Shown: in pieces, positions 36,672 to 49,165 of the stretch
Position numbering within the stretch: the stretch's first letter is position 1
Layout of the letters: the number at the start of each line of letters is the position of its first letter
From: Portulaca oleracea
Lineage: Eukaryota > Streptophyta > Magnoliopsida > Caryophyllales > Portulacaceae
NCBI GenBank assembly: GCA_029582165.1
Contig: CM055877.1
Coordinates: 29,595,241 to 29,659,240 of the forward strand
DNA: 64,000 bases
Direction: 5' to 3'
Translations under genes and position numbers: made by a program
Notes under the pieces: model-generated
Seen by the model: only the letters and a program-made list of their open reading frames with translations
What the model was told of the DNA's origin: nothing
Database searches by the model: none

Positions 36672-37332
36672 CTAGGCCTCAACCCGTGCGATGCACGGAG
36701 TGTAGTTACTTTTGAAATTTTATAAAGTCATGGATGTGAAGCTTACTGATGAATATTTAGGAAAATGTTTATGAACTGTGAAACTTATTGATGGGGAAGC
36801 TGAAGGATTATGTCTATAAGATTCTGAAGTGTGATAAGATTGATCTTGCTTGCTCCTGACTGTAGACGAAGAGAGGTTTAATTTTGAAATATTTAGTATG
36901 TTGTTTGTGAATTTAGATGCATAATAATAAGTTCATCTCTGAGAAATAAATATAACCTTTAACAGATGTGTTATATTTATATAGATATCTACAAAAACTC
37001 ATAAATCTCATTGACCTAACCGTAAGGGTCATGTTAATAATCTAATTGGTAATGGTTCTGAAGTGTTTCGGATATTAAGGTCATTAGTTATTGACGGTTT
37101 TGCTTTAGTGGTATAATTAAATTAAAATTGAATACTATTGTTTGAGATTTTGTAGGACTCGTTTAATGATATTAAAGTCTTTTTAATTTTAAAATAAAAT
37201 AAGGATTGAGAATAAAATAAAATTGAAAATAGAAAAAAAAAAATTTCTACGTTGTGATTGACCAATTCTCCTACAATACTCCCGTGACTCTATTTCGTGG
37301 GACCCACAATGATTTATATTATAATATATAGA
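36672..37332 (-). mobile_element. Helitron 1, 661 bp, non-autonomous
   Basis: Read on the minus strand it starts TCTATATATTATAATATAAA (5' TC at 37332) and ends with a hairpin CCGTGC-AT-CGCACGG (near 36682-36697) followed after about eight bases by CTAG. The flanks are A on the 5' side and T on the 3' side, as required for Helitron insertion into AT. TTA repeats continue on both sides, so the target was a TTA microsatellite. There is no Rep/helicase gene. Confidence 0.8.
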
Positions 37333-37360
37333 TTATTATTATTATTATTATTATTATTTA
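37333..37360. repeat. (TTA)n microsatellite
   Basis: TTA units directly at the 5' boundary of Helitron 1 and continuing the repeat on its other side. Confidence 0.9.
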
Positions 37361-37363
37361 ACT

Positions 37364-37560
37364 CAGAGTCTGAAACAGTTAAGGATTAGTGATACTTTCT
37401 GATTTTTTTTAATTTTAAAATAAAATCTGGATTGAAATTTAAAAAAACTATTGAAAATAGTAAAAAAATATACTTTTATATGTTATGATTGGCCAATTCC
37501 CCTACAGTCACTCTCGTGGCTCTATTTTGCGGGACGCACAATGATTTATATTATAATATA
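37364..37560 (-). mobile_element. Helitron 5'-end fragment, interrupted
   Basis: On the minus strand this carries the segment that follows the Helitron 1 start (ATCATTGTGCGTCCCGCAAA, then a CCAATCATAAC-type phrase), but lacks the opening TCTATA, where Helitron 2 begins. Confidence 0.6.
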
Positions 37561-39366
37561 CTAGTCCTTAACCCGTGCGATGCACGGGATATTTAAAATT
37601 TTAAATAGTATAAAATAAATATGTTATTTTTGTTTTAAAAAATAAATATATTACCAAACATTCTGAATCCAAGTAAAAAAAAAAAAGAAGCGACTTGGAA
37701 TGACAAAAACCAATACTTTCGAAATCTTACTCGGGCTTGAAATGGAGTGGTCGAATGTAACAATCTTATCTTGCAATTTAGATAGATAAATTCCAGTTGA
37801 TTACCCATAATTTAGAAATCATTCGTTACCTATTATTTCATTGAAAAGAAGCATGTGACATTACTTTATTCATAAACAATATCGCATAAGTCGAAAATGA
37901 AAAGGCAACAACCTTTATTACTATGTCGTAAATGAAAGGGCAAAATTCACTGAACCCTATATACACCAATATCAAATCTCCTACATAACCATATATGATC
38001 CATGCAAAATATTATCTATACACATATGATGCTTGAATGAATTCCTTAATGCATGTAGTGTGTTATTAAAAAATATTCCTCTTAATTCTATGAACAATCT
38101 CCATTATATACAACCGACGTCCATCAAATTTTCTTCTATTGCGAGCTTCCTAAATTCCAGCAATGTAGCCTTGATGTTTCACCTTTAGTGCCACTCGTAC
38201 ACCAAGAGAACATCTTCAGATTCACATTAACATATCATTAATAGAAGGTAGATTATTTACAACTTGTCCAAATATAAATTAAGACAAAAGAATTAGGATT
38301 TAGATATGACGGCAAAACGACATTTCACTCTTAGACATACCTTTGCATGACATACCCAACCCTAAAGACTAAATGGAATTTAATTTGAGAGATATGCATA
38401 GTCTTGCTGTCGGTGTATTTTAAACAGTCTAAAGAATAATCACAACAAACAAATATTTTACGGGTACACAATTGTTCAATCTGATGAAACAAAGAGCAAC
38501 AATATTAGGTAGTATCAATATCTAAGGTATATTCTCCAGGCCTGACGTAAAAATTCTTCCAGCAACAAAATAAAAACAAAGACAAGCAATATCTCTGTTG
38601 TATACAGAAATTTGGTTGCAATGTTATATATACAGTTCTATATGCATACTGCTTTTAATTGGTTTGTGGATAGGTTTCGGAAGCGCCGACATTCAGAAAA
38701 ACCTGAAAGTGCCAAATCTCGAGTAGTAATTTGCTAAAATCAGAGAGAAATTGATATGCATACTGCTCTTGGTTTGAGAGAGAGAAAGAAAAAGATAGAG
38801 AAAGGGAAGCAAGAACGAAATTAGGGTGGAGTTCAGGGAGAGAGAGAAGAAAGTGATATAGATAGAATAGGAAGCAGTATTTGATTTGAAAAAAAAACCG
38901 AAATATATGATGGAGTTGTCGAGGAAATAATACTTTTCGAAAACTAACATGTTTGTATTTGCAGGTTTGCTGAGAATTTAATGGTTGCTTCAAATGTTAA
39001 TAGTTGACAGATTGGAAGAGAATGAAAGATGTTTCGACGTTTATATATTAGGTCGGGAGGTAGAGTCCTAATTAAATTTGGGTGAGAGGTAGAGTCCTAA
39101 TTAGATTTGAGTGGGAGTTAGAGTCCTAATTGGGTGGGAAGTAGACTTCTAACTAGATAAGGTAGGATTTTAATCTGATTAGACTTCTTGTTTATTATTT
39201 TTTATAAATCGATGTTTTTTTTATTATTATTTAATGGGCGGGAATTTTTTACTGTATTTTCAAATCGATTTTTTTCTTTAATTTGATTGGTCGATAACCT
39301 CTACAATCACTCTGGGTTTAGTATTTCAAATTTCGAATATATTGCTTTTATATTATTAGATATAGA
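37561..39366 (-). mobile_element. Helitron 2, 1806 bp, non-autonomous
   Basis: On the minus strand it begins TCTATATCTAATAATATAAA (TC at 39366-39365) and ends with a perfect hairpin CCCGTGC-ATC-GCACGGG (37574-37590), then ACTAG, next to T. The 5' flank is A. These are the defining Helitron signals. Non-coding frames of 85-112 codons inside have no known domain. Confidence 0.82.
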
Positions 39367-39661
39367 TATGGAACAGTTGGAAACGTTATCAAAGTCCAAA
39401 GTCGTATGGGATTTGTAATAGTTTTTTTTCATTCTAAAATTAAATTAAATTTAAAACAGTTATGGAACAGCTTTAATTGGTGTCAAAGTCCCAAACAACT
39501 TAGGTTTATAATAAAATCCGGTTGAAAATAAAATAAAAAATTATTAAAAATTGGGTCCTTTTTTTTTCTTAATTGTGATTGGTTGAGTCTCCTTGAAACG
39601 CTCTCGTTGCAGTATTTGTTGGGTCCCACATAGATTGTCATTATAAGTATATAGATTATTA

Positions 39662-39711
<50 letters not shown>

Positions 39712-40764
39712 GGCAACACCAAAATAATTACTGTTATTTGCACCAAAACAATTTAATTCAGAGTCCAAAGCAGTCAAGGATTAGTGATACTTTCTGGTTT
39801 TTTAAATTTTAAAATAAAATCGGATTGAGAATAAAAAAATTGAAAATAGAAAAAAAAAATTTCTACGTTATGATTGGATAATTCCCCTACAATCACTCCC
39901 GTTGCTCTATTTCATGGGACCCACAATGATTTCAATTATAATATATAGAATATAGATTATTATTATTATTATTATTATTATTATTTATTATTATTATTAT
40001 TATAATTACTGTTATTTGCACCAAAATAATTTAATTCAGAGTCCAAAGCAGTCAAGGATTAGTGATACTTTCTGTTTTTTTTATTTTAAAATAAAATAAG
40101 GATTGAGAATAAAATAAAATTGAAAATTGAAAAAACAAATTCTACGTTGTGATTGACCAATTCCCCTACAGTACTCCCGTGGCTCTATTTCGTGGGACCC
40201 ACAATGATTTATATTATAATATATAGATTATTATTATTATTATTATTTATTATTATTATAGGCAACACCAAAATGGTTTATTTCAGAGTCCAAAGCAGTC
40301 AAGGATTAGTGATACTTTCTAGTTTTTTAAATTTTGAAATAAAATCTGGACTGAAATTAAAAAAATTGAACAGTAAAAACAATATAATTTTATACGTTAT
40401 GATTGACCAATTTCCCCACAGTCACTCCCGTGGCTCTATTTTGCGGACACACAATGATTTCTGTAATAATATATATATAGATATGGAACAGTTGGAAACG
40501 TTATCAAAGTCCAAGGCCGTATGGGATTTGTAATAGTTTTTTTTTTAATTCTAAAATAAAATAAAATTTAAAACAGTTGTAATTGGTATCAGAGTCCCAA
40601 GCAGCTTAGGTTTATAATAAAATCCGGTTGAAAATAAAATCAAAAATTATTCAAAATTGGGTCCTTTTTTTCTTAATTGTGATTGGTTGAGACTCCTTGA
40701 AACGCTCTCGTTGCAGTATTTGCTGGGTCCCACATAGATTGTCATTATAAGTATATAGATTATT
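39367..40764 (-). repeat. Tandem array of Helitron 5'-end units separated by TTA runs
   Basis: Two unit types recur in the same orientation. Type A (about 290 bp, 39367-39660 and 40487-40764) starts on the minus strand TCTATATACTTATAATGACA. Type B (about 200 bp, near 39760-39958, 40031-40231 and 40281-40485) starts TCTATATATTATAAT or a variant and resembles the Helitron 1 start. Between them are (TTA)n runs (39657-39710, 39958-40002, 40229-40259) and a GGCAACACCAAAAT segment. No unit has the CTAG hairpin end. Confidence 0.7.
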
Positions 40765-43248
40765 TGTCACGCCCCGAACTAAGGGGATGACAGACGCCGC
40801 ACACCTGTAGGACAAAGTCCTACAAGTATGCAAGGCTCAAAAGACAGAAACAAACCTAAGATACAAAATCGACTTAACTTCGAAAGGAGTACTTTATTGA
40901 ACAGTCAACTAGGGAGGATACTTAATTACACAGCGGATACCACAACAAAAGATATTTAAATCTTCCAACTCACAAGGCAACTAAAATAACAGAAACCTTA
41001 TCCCATGCAACCTCTTGGCCCACTACGCTTCACTGCTAAACTCTGATACCATAAAGAATCCGAACATTACCAAGAAGCGAAGAATCACAACCTGAAAAAT
41101 AGGAAGATGAAAGGATGAGCTCGAAAGCGCAGTAAGTAGCATAACACCCCTTTAACTGGGTTAGACATGCGGGTAAAACTTAGGTTGGGTCAGAGTTCAC
41201 AAAATACATAACAAAATATGACTGGGTTTTACAAATATTTTGCTCAGCTCAAAACTCCCAAAGTATATCATAATATTAATCAAACGGATTTCGTCAAAGT
41301 ACCATAGAGTATATCAAAACATAGCAATCAAAATCACAATGGTTAGGGCTAAGGTCGCTATTGACCCAGCGACAAGGGCAACGATGTACCACTATTGACC
41401 TAGTGGCGGGGCCACGATGTACCAGTATTGACCCAGTGGCGGGGCAACAAAGAATTGGGCCCAACGGAATACATGCACATATCGGAATACATAATAGTGC
41501 GCATACAAGTCGATTGACAGGTCCAGTGCATACCTTAATTGGCTAAGGCAGAAGACATAGCCCAAAAACAAAACCAGTACTTTGAGTATCAAAACATACA
41601 AAAAGCACCCAGTCAAGCAATTTCAAAAATACAATAAATCAGAGTCTCAAAGCCACTTATGTAACGGAAGGTTTAACTATTTAATTAAAATACCCAAAAC
41701 TATTACTCGGAAACGGCTACTTTACAAATACAGTGTCAAATTGTCACAAAACCTCACTTGGTGTATAAGTGGCAAAAGAAATAAAATAAAATAACCACAG
41801 CTTATAAAATTAACGTCAAATGGGTACCTTGTAAATACATAAATCAATATATCAAAAATACGGGAACAACTTAGCAGAATTATACTTGCAAATATTAACT
41901 AAAATTATTACCAAGGATTCCCAATATTAAATAAATGTCAAAATACAAACTTAACTTATAAATTGACATCAAAATATTCACTTTATAAATATAAAAACAA
42001 ATACGGAGTCTATCAAATCTTTCGGACATAAACATACCCAAATATAATATACTTAAATAATAGCATGCCCACCCGATTTAACAAAAGTAAACTTACGGAA
42101 AAAAGGAGGTTACAAAATAATATTTTTGGCACGAAAAGGACTAAAGAAGTATCACACCACTTACCTGGAATGTTAGGCCAAGAATAAGTCTATCAACTTG
42201 GTTGTCTTACGGAACCTAAGAAATTAGAATATTGCTTAGACCTCTGGATTAACTAATTGTAATTATTAACCATCGGGCGATATTAGTACCAATGAGAAAT
42301 AATTCGGACATATAGGATGAAATAAAGGACTAGATCATAGAGGCGATTGACAAATCTAATTAAAGTTATGCGATACAAATTTAAACCAGAGGAAAACATT
42401 GTGATATAAAAATTAATAGTTGAGAAACAATAAATTTGATAAGTATTATGAATTTAGAAATATATGTAGTAGGGACTTAATCTATAGCTCAAACATGAGT
42501 ATTCTCCTTCGTCAACAAACCGAAAAAGATGCAAAACCGTAATGAATCACTACTAAAAATCTCTTTATTTACGACCATACTGTACGACGGGCGAAGAATA
42601 TCAAGATCCAAATTTGGTTTTGCTTACAAGAACTCGAACTATTGTAGATTGCCAAAACAAGAACAATATTATGTAAAGCCTTTCTTTTGTAAGTATTAAA
42701 ATATAGTAGAATTATAAAATGGTAATGATTGGAAAGAGCTTGGATAATTAAAACATTTAAGCTTTTGAAATTACCAATTCTAAAGTACTGTAAAACTGAA
42801 CAAATAAAATAAGATGAGTGATTATAGTCCATGATAAAGGAAAAACATAATTAGGAATTATGGACAGGGTAATATTGGTTGGAGGCTAACGTTATAGATG
42901 CATAAAATTCATATGTTTAGTGAAACAAAATGTAGGGTTTATCAAAATCTTAAAAATTGCAAATCTAAAATTGATCTTGTCGAATACTAGCGGAGACCAT
43001 AAAATTCGTATATTAATTCAAGGAAGAAAATAAAATACTATACATAATCTAAAGATACTAACCTTTAGGGTTTTCTTCTCCTTCTCTATGATAGCGGCGG
43101 GACGCACTCTATTATTTTCTAAGGAGGTAGGTATATATATAATTAGGAGGAATAAGGTTTAGAGAGACTCCACATAACAATTATAAATGGGCTTAATAAA
43201 TAGGTAATAATTCTAATAGGACTTTTTTTTTTGGGCCGGGGTATTTCA
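40765..43248 (-). mobile_element. Gypsy-type LTR, 2.48 kb
   Basis: On the minus strand it runs from TGAAATACCCCGGCCC (at 43248) to GGGGCGTGACA (at 40765), so it has TG...CA ends. It is preceded by a purine tract (43249-43265) of the polypurine-tract type, marking it as a 3' LTR. A TATATATATACC stretch (about 43130-43142) may be its promoter. The internal region next to it (43249-44026) has no recognisable pol, and no second LTR is in the window. Confidence 0.65.
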
Positions 43249-43285
43249 TCCTTTCCTCCTTTAAAAAGTTTTGTCCTCAAAACTT
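43249..43285 (-). other. Polypurine tract and adjacent hairpin
   Basis: On the minus strand AAGTTTTG-AGGA-CAAAACTT (43285-43266, perfect 8-bp stem, 4-nt loop) is followed by AAAGGAGGAAAGGA and then the LTR at 43248. The tract would prime plus-strand DNA synthesis. The same layout recurs at 54787, 56277 and 62670. Confidence 0.7.
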
Positions 43286-44026
43286 ACTGGCACTTTATGC
43301 TCAACAGAAGCTCACAAGTACCCTTTTCAAGTTCTTCCAATGTGCTAAACTCATAAGTACATCTTCAATGTTATCAAACTCTCAAAAGGTCGTAGTATTG
43401 TATCCTAAACATGAATCCAATTGAAACATCTTTCGGCTTAACCCAATTCTTAGGAAACAATCTCTAATGACATATCCTCTCCAAATGGTGCCAAATAATA
43501 TAAAATTTCAAGGCCTTAAAAATCCACAAATTGTCCAAAGGGATCCTTACATTAGAAATTATCAAGTCTCCAAGAAGTATGAGAGGTTCATCAACAATGA
43601 CATAAAATACAAACTTTAGACATCGACTTAGGCCGCCTATAATCAAAAAAAAAAAAGACTTTTAGTAATCATTAGACACTCCCTAATAACCAAACATAAA
43701 TCAAATCTTAATTTACCATACATTTTTTTTGCCAAGGGATCTCAAAACACTTTAAAGAATACCCGAGTACAAATATATAAACTCCATAGTTGTCTAAGCT
43801 ATCAAACAAAGTTCCACCATCAATCTCTCTAGTGTGTATAATACTCAATCGTCCCCACAATGCTCTACCAAGAACAATTATATAGAGTTCTAAGAATATT
43901 GCATAAGTATCTCATGATTAACCCAACAAGTTGGTCCATGATCTAAGACATCTATTCAACAATAACTTAGACAACACCGAACTTATATATGTCCAACAAT
44001 GCTCCAAGATCCTTTTGAAAACTTCA
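43286..44026. other. Internal remnant next to LTR, no gene recognised
   Basis: Likely the remains of the retrotransposon interior belonging to the LTR at 40765-43248. No frame shows a known motif. Confidence 0.4.
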
Positions 44027-44172
44027 CTTTTTCATTTGACCATGAGGAGTAGAAACTCTAGTTTTACGATGAGGAGTAGAAAGAGCAAGGTTAGGATCAC
44101 CCATGAGGAGTTTTTCATGATCAGTTACTCTTGACTTTGACCTTTTTATATTTGAATTTCCGGGGCGTTACA
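44027..44172. repeat. LINE-derived stub fused to an LTR-like end
   Basis: The segment 44027-44105 repeats in altered form the LINE sequence found at 45293-45345 (translation FHLTM-RS-R-KSK-RITH in both). It is followed by about 65 bases ending CGGGGCGTTACA, an LTR-type end. The RSRKSK part appears twice in the stub. Confidence 0.55.
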
Positions 44173-44174
44173 GG

Positions 44175-47100
44175 AAGTCACTACCCATATAAGTTTTTCC
44201 AAATGAAAATCATATGTCGGAATGTGCAAGGGGCTAAAAAGGCCCAGCTAAAGTAGGAACTGGGGTTCATTAATGCAATTATTAAACCAGATCTAGTTTT
44301 TCTTCTCGAAACTATGGTCAATCATGAAAATACTAATCTGATTCTTCCTCGATTAGATTTTCCCAACTATTTTTCCATTCCTCCCTCTAAACATTCTGGA
44401 GGCTTTTGGTGCCTTTGGAATCAATCTGCCATGGATTTAACTATTATTGCTTCTATAACTAGATTTATTCATTGCGAAATTATCGATAAAGTCTTAAATT
44501 CTAGTTTTTTGATCTCGGCTTATTATTGGCCAGTCCTGCCGGGTGAGAAAGCTGCTTTTTGGGAAAGTCTAACTCAACTGGTCGGTAAAATTACCCTTCC
44601 TTGGTGCCTTTTGGCCGATTTTAATGAACTTCTTTGCCCTGTTGACAAGTTGGGTGGGCCAATCCCCCATCCGGACAGATTTTATTGGCTCAATAACTTC
44701 TTATTAAACTCACACTACATTGATGCTAATGTATCTAGCCGCCCCTTAATTTTCCTGGAAAAAAGTCTGTAAGGGACATCGAATTTATGAAAAACTTGAT
44801 CGGGTTCTGATTACCCCCGCTTGGGAATCCCTCTGCTCTAATTACCGTGTTTCTAATAGTCCGTTCACTTGCTCAGACCACTCATATATTCTAACAACTC
44901 GCTTTACCCCTCCAAGCAAAGGGATTAACTTTAGATTTCAACCTCACTGGGCTTCTTATCATCAATCCCACACGTTTGTTAAGCAAAGTTGGGCCACAAA
45001 TATCTCAGGTTCTCCTATGTTCAAACACACTAAAAAATTATCCCTAGCTAAAACCAAGCTGAAATCCTGGGCTAAAACGACTCTTGGTAATTGCAAAGCT
45101 AAGCTTCAAAAAAATCCTGATTTGTTGCGTTCTGTTGAGGACAGGCTCATTACGAACCCTAATTGTGCCAGGCTGAATAGCTGGTTCAACCGGCTCATTA
45201 AATAAAGAGAGCGGCTTCACTCATTTAAAAAATTTTATGGGGCCCTTTTTCATCGTAAAAAATGGCTAACTGATGGTGACAAAAACTCTAGACTTTTTCA
45301 TTTGACCATGAAGAGTAGAAAGAGCAAAGCTAGGATCACCCATGTTAAGAATGATCTTGGTCTTTGGACTTCTGATCCTCTGGAAATCAAAAATATATTT
45401 ATTAATGATTTTACCAAGAGATTCAAGTCTGAAGCTGATCCCAATCGTAATATTGGTCTTGATATTTCCCCCCGTCTTTCCATAGATGATAATCAACAGC
45501 TTATTAAAGATGTTACCGATGAAGAAATTGAGCAAGCAATTTTCCAACAAGATAAATACAAAGCGCTGGGTCCCGATGGATTTGGCATAGCTTTTTACCA
45601 AGCTTATTGGAGCATTATCAAAAAAGATGTTTGTAATGCGGTCAAATCTTTTTTTTAGAGATGGTAAGCTTCTTAAGCAAATTAACCATTCTCTTATCAC
45701 GCTCATCCCAAAAGTTGAGGAGCCTTCCTCACCATCACATTTTCGACCGATCAACCTTTGCAACAGTCTCTACAAAATAATACCTAAAATTCTTGGCAAT
45801 ATGTTAAGGCTTGTTCTTGATAAAATCATCTACCCGGTCCAATCTGCTTTCGTATGGGGTGATCCATTCATGATAACATCCTTGTGGCTCATGAATTTAT
45901 GCATAAATTCAATAACATGAGTGGTAGGAAAAGCTGGGTTGCACTCAAACTTGATCTTGAGAAGGCATTTGATAGAATGGAGTGGAATTTTCTCTTCCAA
46001 GCCTTAAAGGAGCTTGGGTTTGCCGAAAAATGGATTTCTTGGATTCGTGATTGTGTTACAGCTGTTTCCTACTCTCTCATTATCAATAATGAAACTTGCG
46101 GATTTTTCAAACCCTCTCGTGGAATTCATCAAGGGGATCCCCTATCCCCCTATCTCTTCATTATAGGGATGGAAATTTTGACAACCTATCTTCGAACGGT
46201 AACCTCGCTTCCAAATTCCGGAATTGGGCTTAAGCTTGCTCCTCATTCGCAAGCCATTCCTTCCCTTCTTTTTGCTGACGATAGTGTCCTCTTTTGTAAA
46301 GCTTCTTCTAATGCAGCCACTCTGCTCAAACACTTTATTATGAGATTTAGCTTTCTCTCCAGGCAATTGATCAATTTCAACAAATCCTCCCTTATGTTCT
46401 CCAAAAATACCAACACCCAAGACAAACAACTAATCTCAAGTATCTTCAATATACCTAGGCGGGATGGATTAGGTAAATATCTGGGTTGCCCTCTTTTTAA
46501 AGGACGACCTTCTTAAGAAACTTTCGACAATCTCATTAACAAATCTCATCAAAAGCTCCAAGGTTGGAAATCCTAATTTATCTCAAAAGCTGGGTGTATT
46601 GCCCTTATCCAGTCTAATCTTGAATCTCACCCGGCTTATACTATGCAATGTTTTAAGCTTCATGTCTCTACAGCCATAAGATCGACTCAATCAATCGTAA
46701 CTTATTCTGGAAAGATTTAAATTCAAAAAAGGGCCTTGCGCTCGTTTCTTGGGAAAAGGTCTGTCGTCCAAAAAGTTTTGGTGGACTTGGACTTCGTAAA
46801 ATAGAGGCGGTTAACAATGCCTTCCTGTGTAAACTTTCTTGGCGATATCTTTTTCGGTTCTGGTATTTGAGTTGACTTAATACGCTCTAAAATACCCCCT
46901 AGAGACCAATTTCTTCGATAGAAAAATAAGACCTAACGATTCCTGGGCCTGGAAAGCTATCCTGAGAAATAAGGACTGTTTCAAAAAAGGTATGAGATGG
47001 ACCGTCAGGGATGGTACTAAGACCGAGTTCTGGACGGACAACTGGTGCCACTCCTCCAGTCTTCTCTCTCTAAATCCTAACATTGATCCTGCTACTGTGA

Positions 47101-48048
47101 GTTTAGATCTTAGGGTCTCTGATTTTTTCACGAATGACAAACAATGGAACCTGAATCTCCTCTGTAATTTGGTTAATGGCCATTCAATTCGCTTAATCCG
47201 AGACATTCCCATTCCTGATAACAATGCTAGCGATCATTGCTGCTGGGGTTTATCTAGTAGTGGCTCCTTTACCACTAAGTCAGCCACTTGGCTTGCTCAT
47301 GATCTCAAGGTGGATGCTCAACCTTAGGAATGCCGGTGGATTTGGAATTTGGATATCCTTCCAAAATTGAAAGTTTTTCTATGGCTCCTTTGCAGGAAGG
47401 CTCTGCCCACCAACGCTTCTCTGGTGTATCGGGGGTGCTCTGTCACCTCTTATTGTCTTTGTTGTACCAATGTAATTGAAGATCAGGACCATATTTTTCT
47501 TCATTGCAGCCAAGCCAAAAATGCTTGGAAGATCGATGCAAAGCAATCTTAGCTTCATTCTCCCCCGCACTCTTTCACGGATATTCTTAACCTCCTCAAG
47601 CACTACAAGCAAGACAGAAGCAGTAGACACCTCGAGCAGTTTGTTGCTTTCCTTTGGAGCATCTGGAAAGCTAGGATCGCTCTTCGTAATGGTCTCCGGG
47701 AAGCGATTAGTCTTGGAATTAACAGCCTTTTCGTCAAAGGTGACAATAAAATCGTCATATACGCCCTCAATGGGCTTTGTGATACTCCCTGGTCGATCCA
47801 CCAACTGCTTTGTGACATCAAAAAGTATCTGTCTCAATGTTCCTTCTCCAAGGTCATTCACGTTTACCGCGAAGCGAATAGGTCGGCGAATTGGCTGGCT
47901 ACGGCCGACCTTAATATTATTGGCTCTTGTTTTCGGAATCCTGAGGATGCTCACGCCCTAAAATGTATTTTGAGAGAAGATAGACGGGGCATGTCTCTTG
48001 TGAGAAGAGCTGTCTAGTTGTTTTGCTTACCGTTGTAAAAAAAAAAAA
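44175..48048 (+). pseudogene. L1-type LINE ORF2 (endonuclease, RT, zf-RVT, RNase H), inactivated
   Basis: The plus strand holds the plant LINE ORF2 order. The apurinic endonuclease begins MKIICRNVQGAKKAQLK (44213) and continues through LPWCLLADFNE (near 44600) to the stop at 44770. The linker with LTDGDKNSRLFH is at 45270. The reverse transcriptase has KLDLEKAFDRMEWNFL, GIHQGDPLSPYLFII and the catalytic LLFADDSVLF (46270). The zf-RVT has LPKLKVFLWLLCRKALPTN and a Cys/His cluster (47350-47500). The RNase H-like C-terminus has FVKGDNKIVIYALNG and HVYREANRSANWLA (near 47700-47900). Frames break at about 44770, 45205, 45657, 45860, 46516, 46870, 47326 and 47550, so it is inactive. An A-rich tail lies at 48037-48048. 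ORF1 is absent, so the copy is 5'-truncated. The region between zf-RVT and RNase H is shortened. Confidence 0.88.
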
Positions 48049-48640
48049 TAAAATTGGATTGGCGTGCAAAATTGTATAATGTAAATTACTCTCTCTTTAT
48101 GTAATCTCGCTCTACAGTAACATTATTGTGAATATAGATATTGATACTTGGTTGTTTGTAAAGTGCTAAGATTATTGTTAAACTTTTACAGAAAATTTCA
48201 ACTTCACGTGCAATTGGAACAAGACATTCACACAACATAAGGTATTTACCATTAAATTCTACTATTAAATTCTTCTAGTATATTTTATTAATTAATTACT
48301 TTGATATTTGTGTGTTAATAAAGTGTTAATCCACACCTAACCATACGAATTGTTTTAAGTAGTGATAAGTGATTCTTGGAGTATCCTTTTTATTTAATTG
48401 ATTAATGTATAAAATAATAGTTAATTTTGATTGAGAATTTTATTTATTTGACCATAAAATCTGTCAATTAAATTAGTATTTTTATTTATTAGCATAGTAG
48501 TTCATCTTTGTTAGATACATATATGATTTTTTTAGCATATTTCACTAATTTGTATGATTTTGTTTAATTTTGATTAAATGTTTAATTGATTAGTTTAGTT
48601 GATTAAAAATCTTAGTTAACACATATATATATATAAATAC
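48049..48640. other. AT-rich intergenic DNA, no gene seen
   Basis: No coding motif or element boundary apart from the LINE tail on the left and the Harbinger-type element on the right. Confidence 0.5.
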
Positions 48641-48961
48641 TTAGGCCCTGTTCAGCAGTAGCGTTTAGAATAAGTTTTAGTGTTTTAATCAGTTAAAACG
48701 CTATTTTATCAATTTTTGGATGTTCGGTGCGGAAGTGTTTAGAATTAGCGAGTAGCGTTTAAACTAACGTTTTGGATAAATTTCACAGACGTTACTATGA
48801 GTAATGTCAAACTTGATGGGTAGCGTTTGATAGTTTGTTTTCCATATTTGCCCTACATTTGCTGCCGAATTCTTGGGCAATACTTTGCACATATCTGATA
48901 GAACAAAGGACAATATCTGATCGAACAAAGGACACCTTGCCAAGTTTACCTATGTACCAAA

Positions 48962-48991
48962 TATTATTATTATTATTATTATTAGTATTGT

Positions 48992-49041
<50 letters not shown>
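48962..49041. repeat. (ATT)n followed by (ATA)n, self-complementary microsatellite
   Basis: A TTA-type run is followed after a short GTATTGTTATA centre by a TAA-type run, so the 80 bases can fold on themselves. Confidence 0.9.
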
Positions 49042-49043
<2 letters not shown>

Positions 49044-49165
49044 TGTCCACCCCAAAAGATTGTCTTATTTTATTTTGAAACGATACTCGATGCAACACTT
49101 TGATCAATAAATTTCACGTTTTAGATTACCAAAATTTGTAAAATTATGTTGAAGTAAAAACTTGA

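Noticed and set aside
40765..43248. Solo LTR with target-site duplication
   Set aside because: The flanks TTATT and TCCTT do not match, and a polypurine tract with hairpin follows, so it is the 3' LTR of a truncated element.
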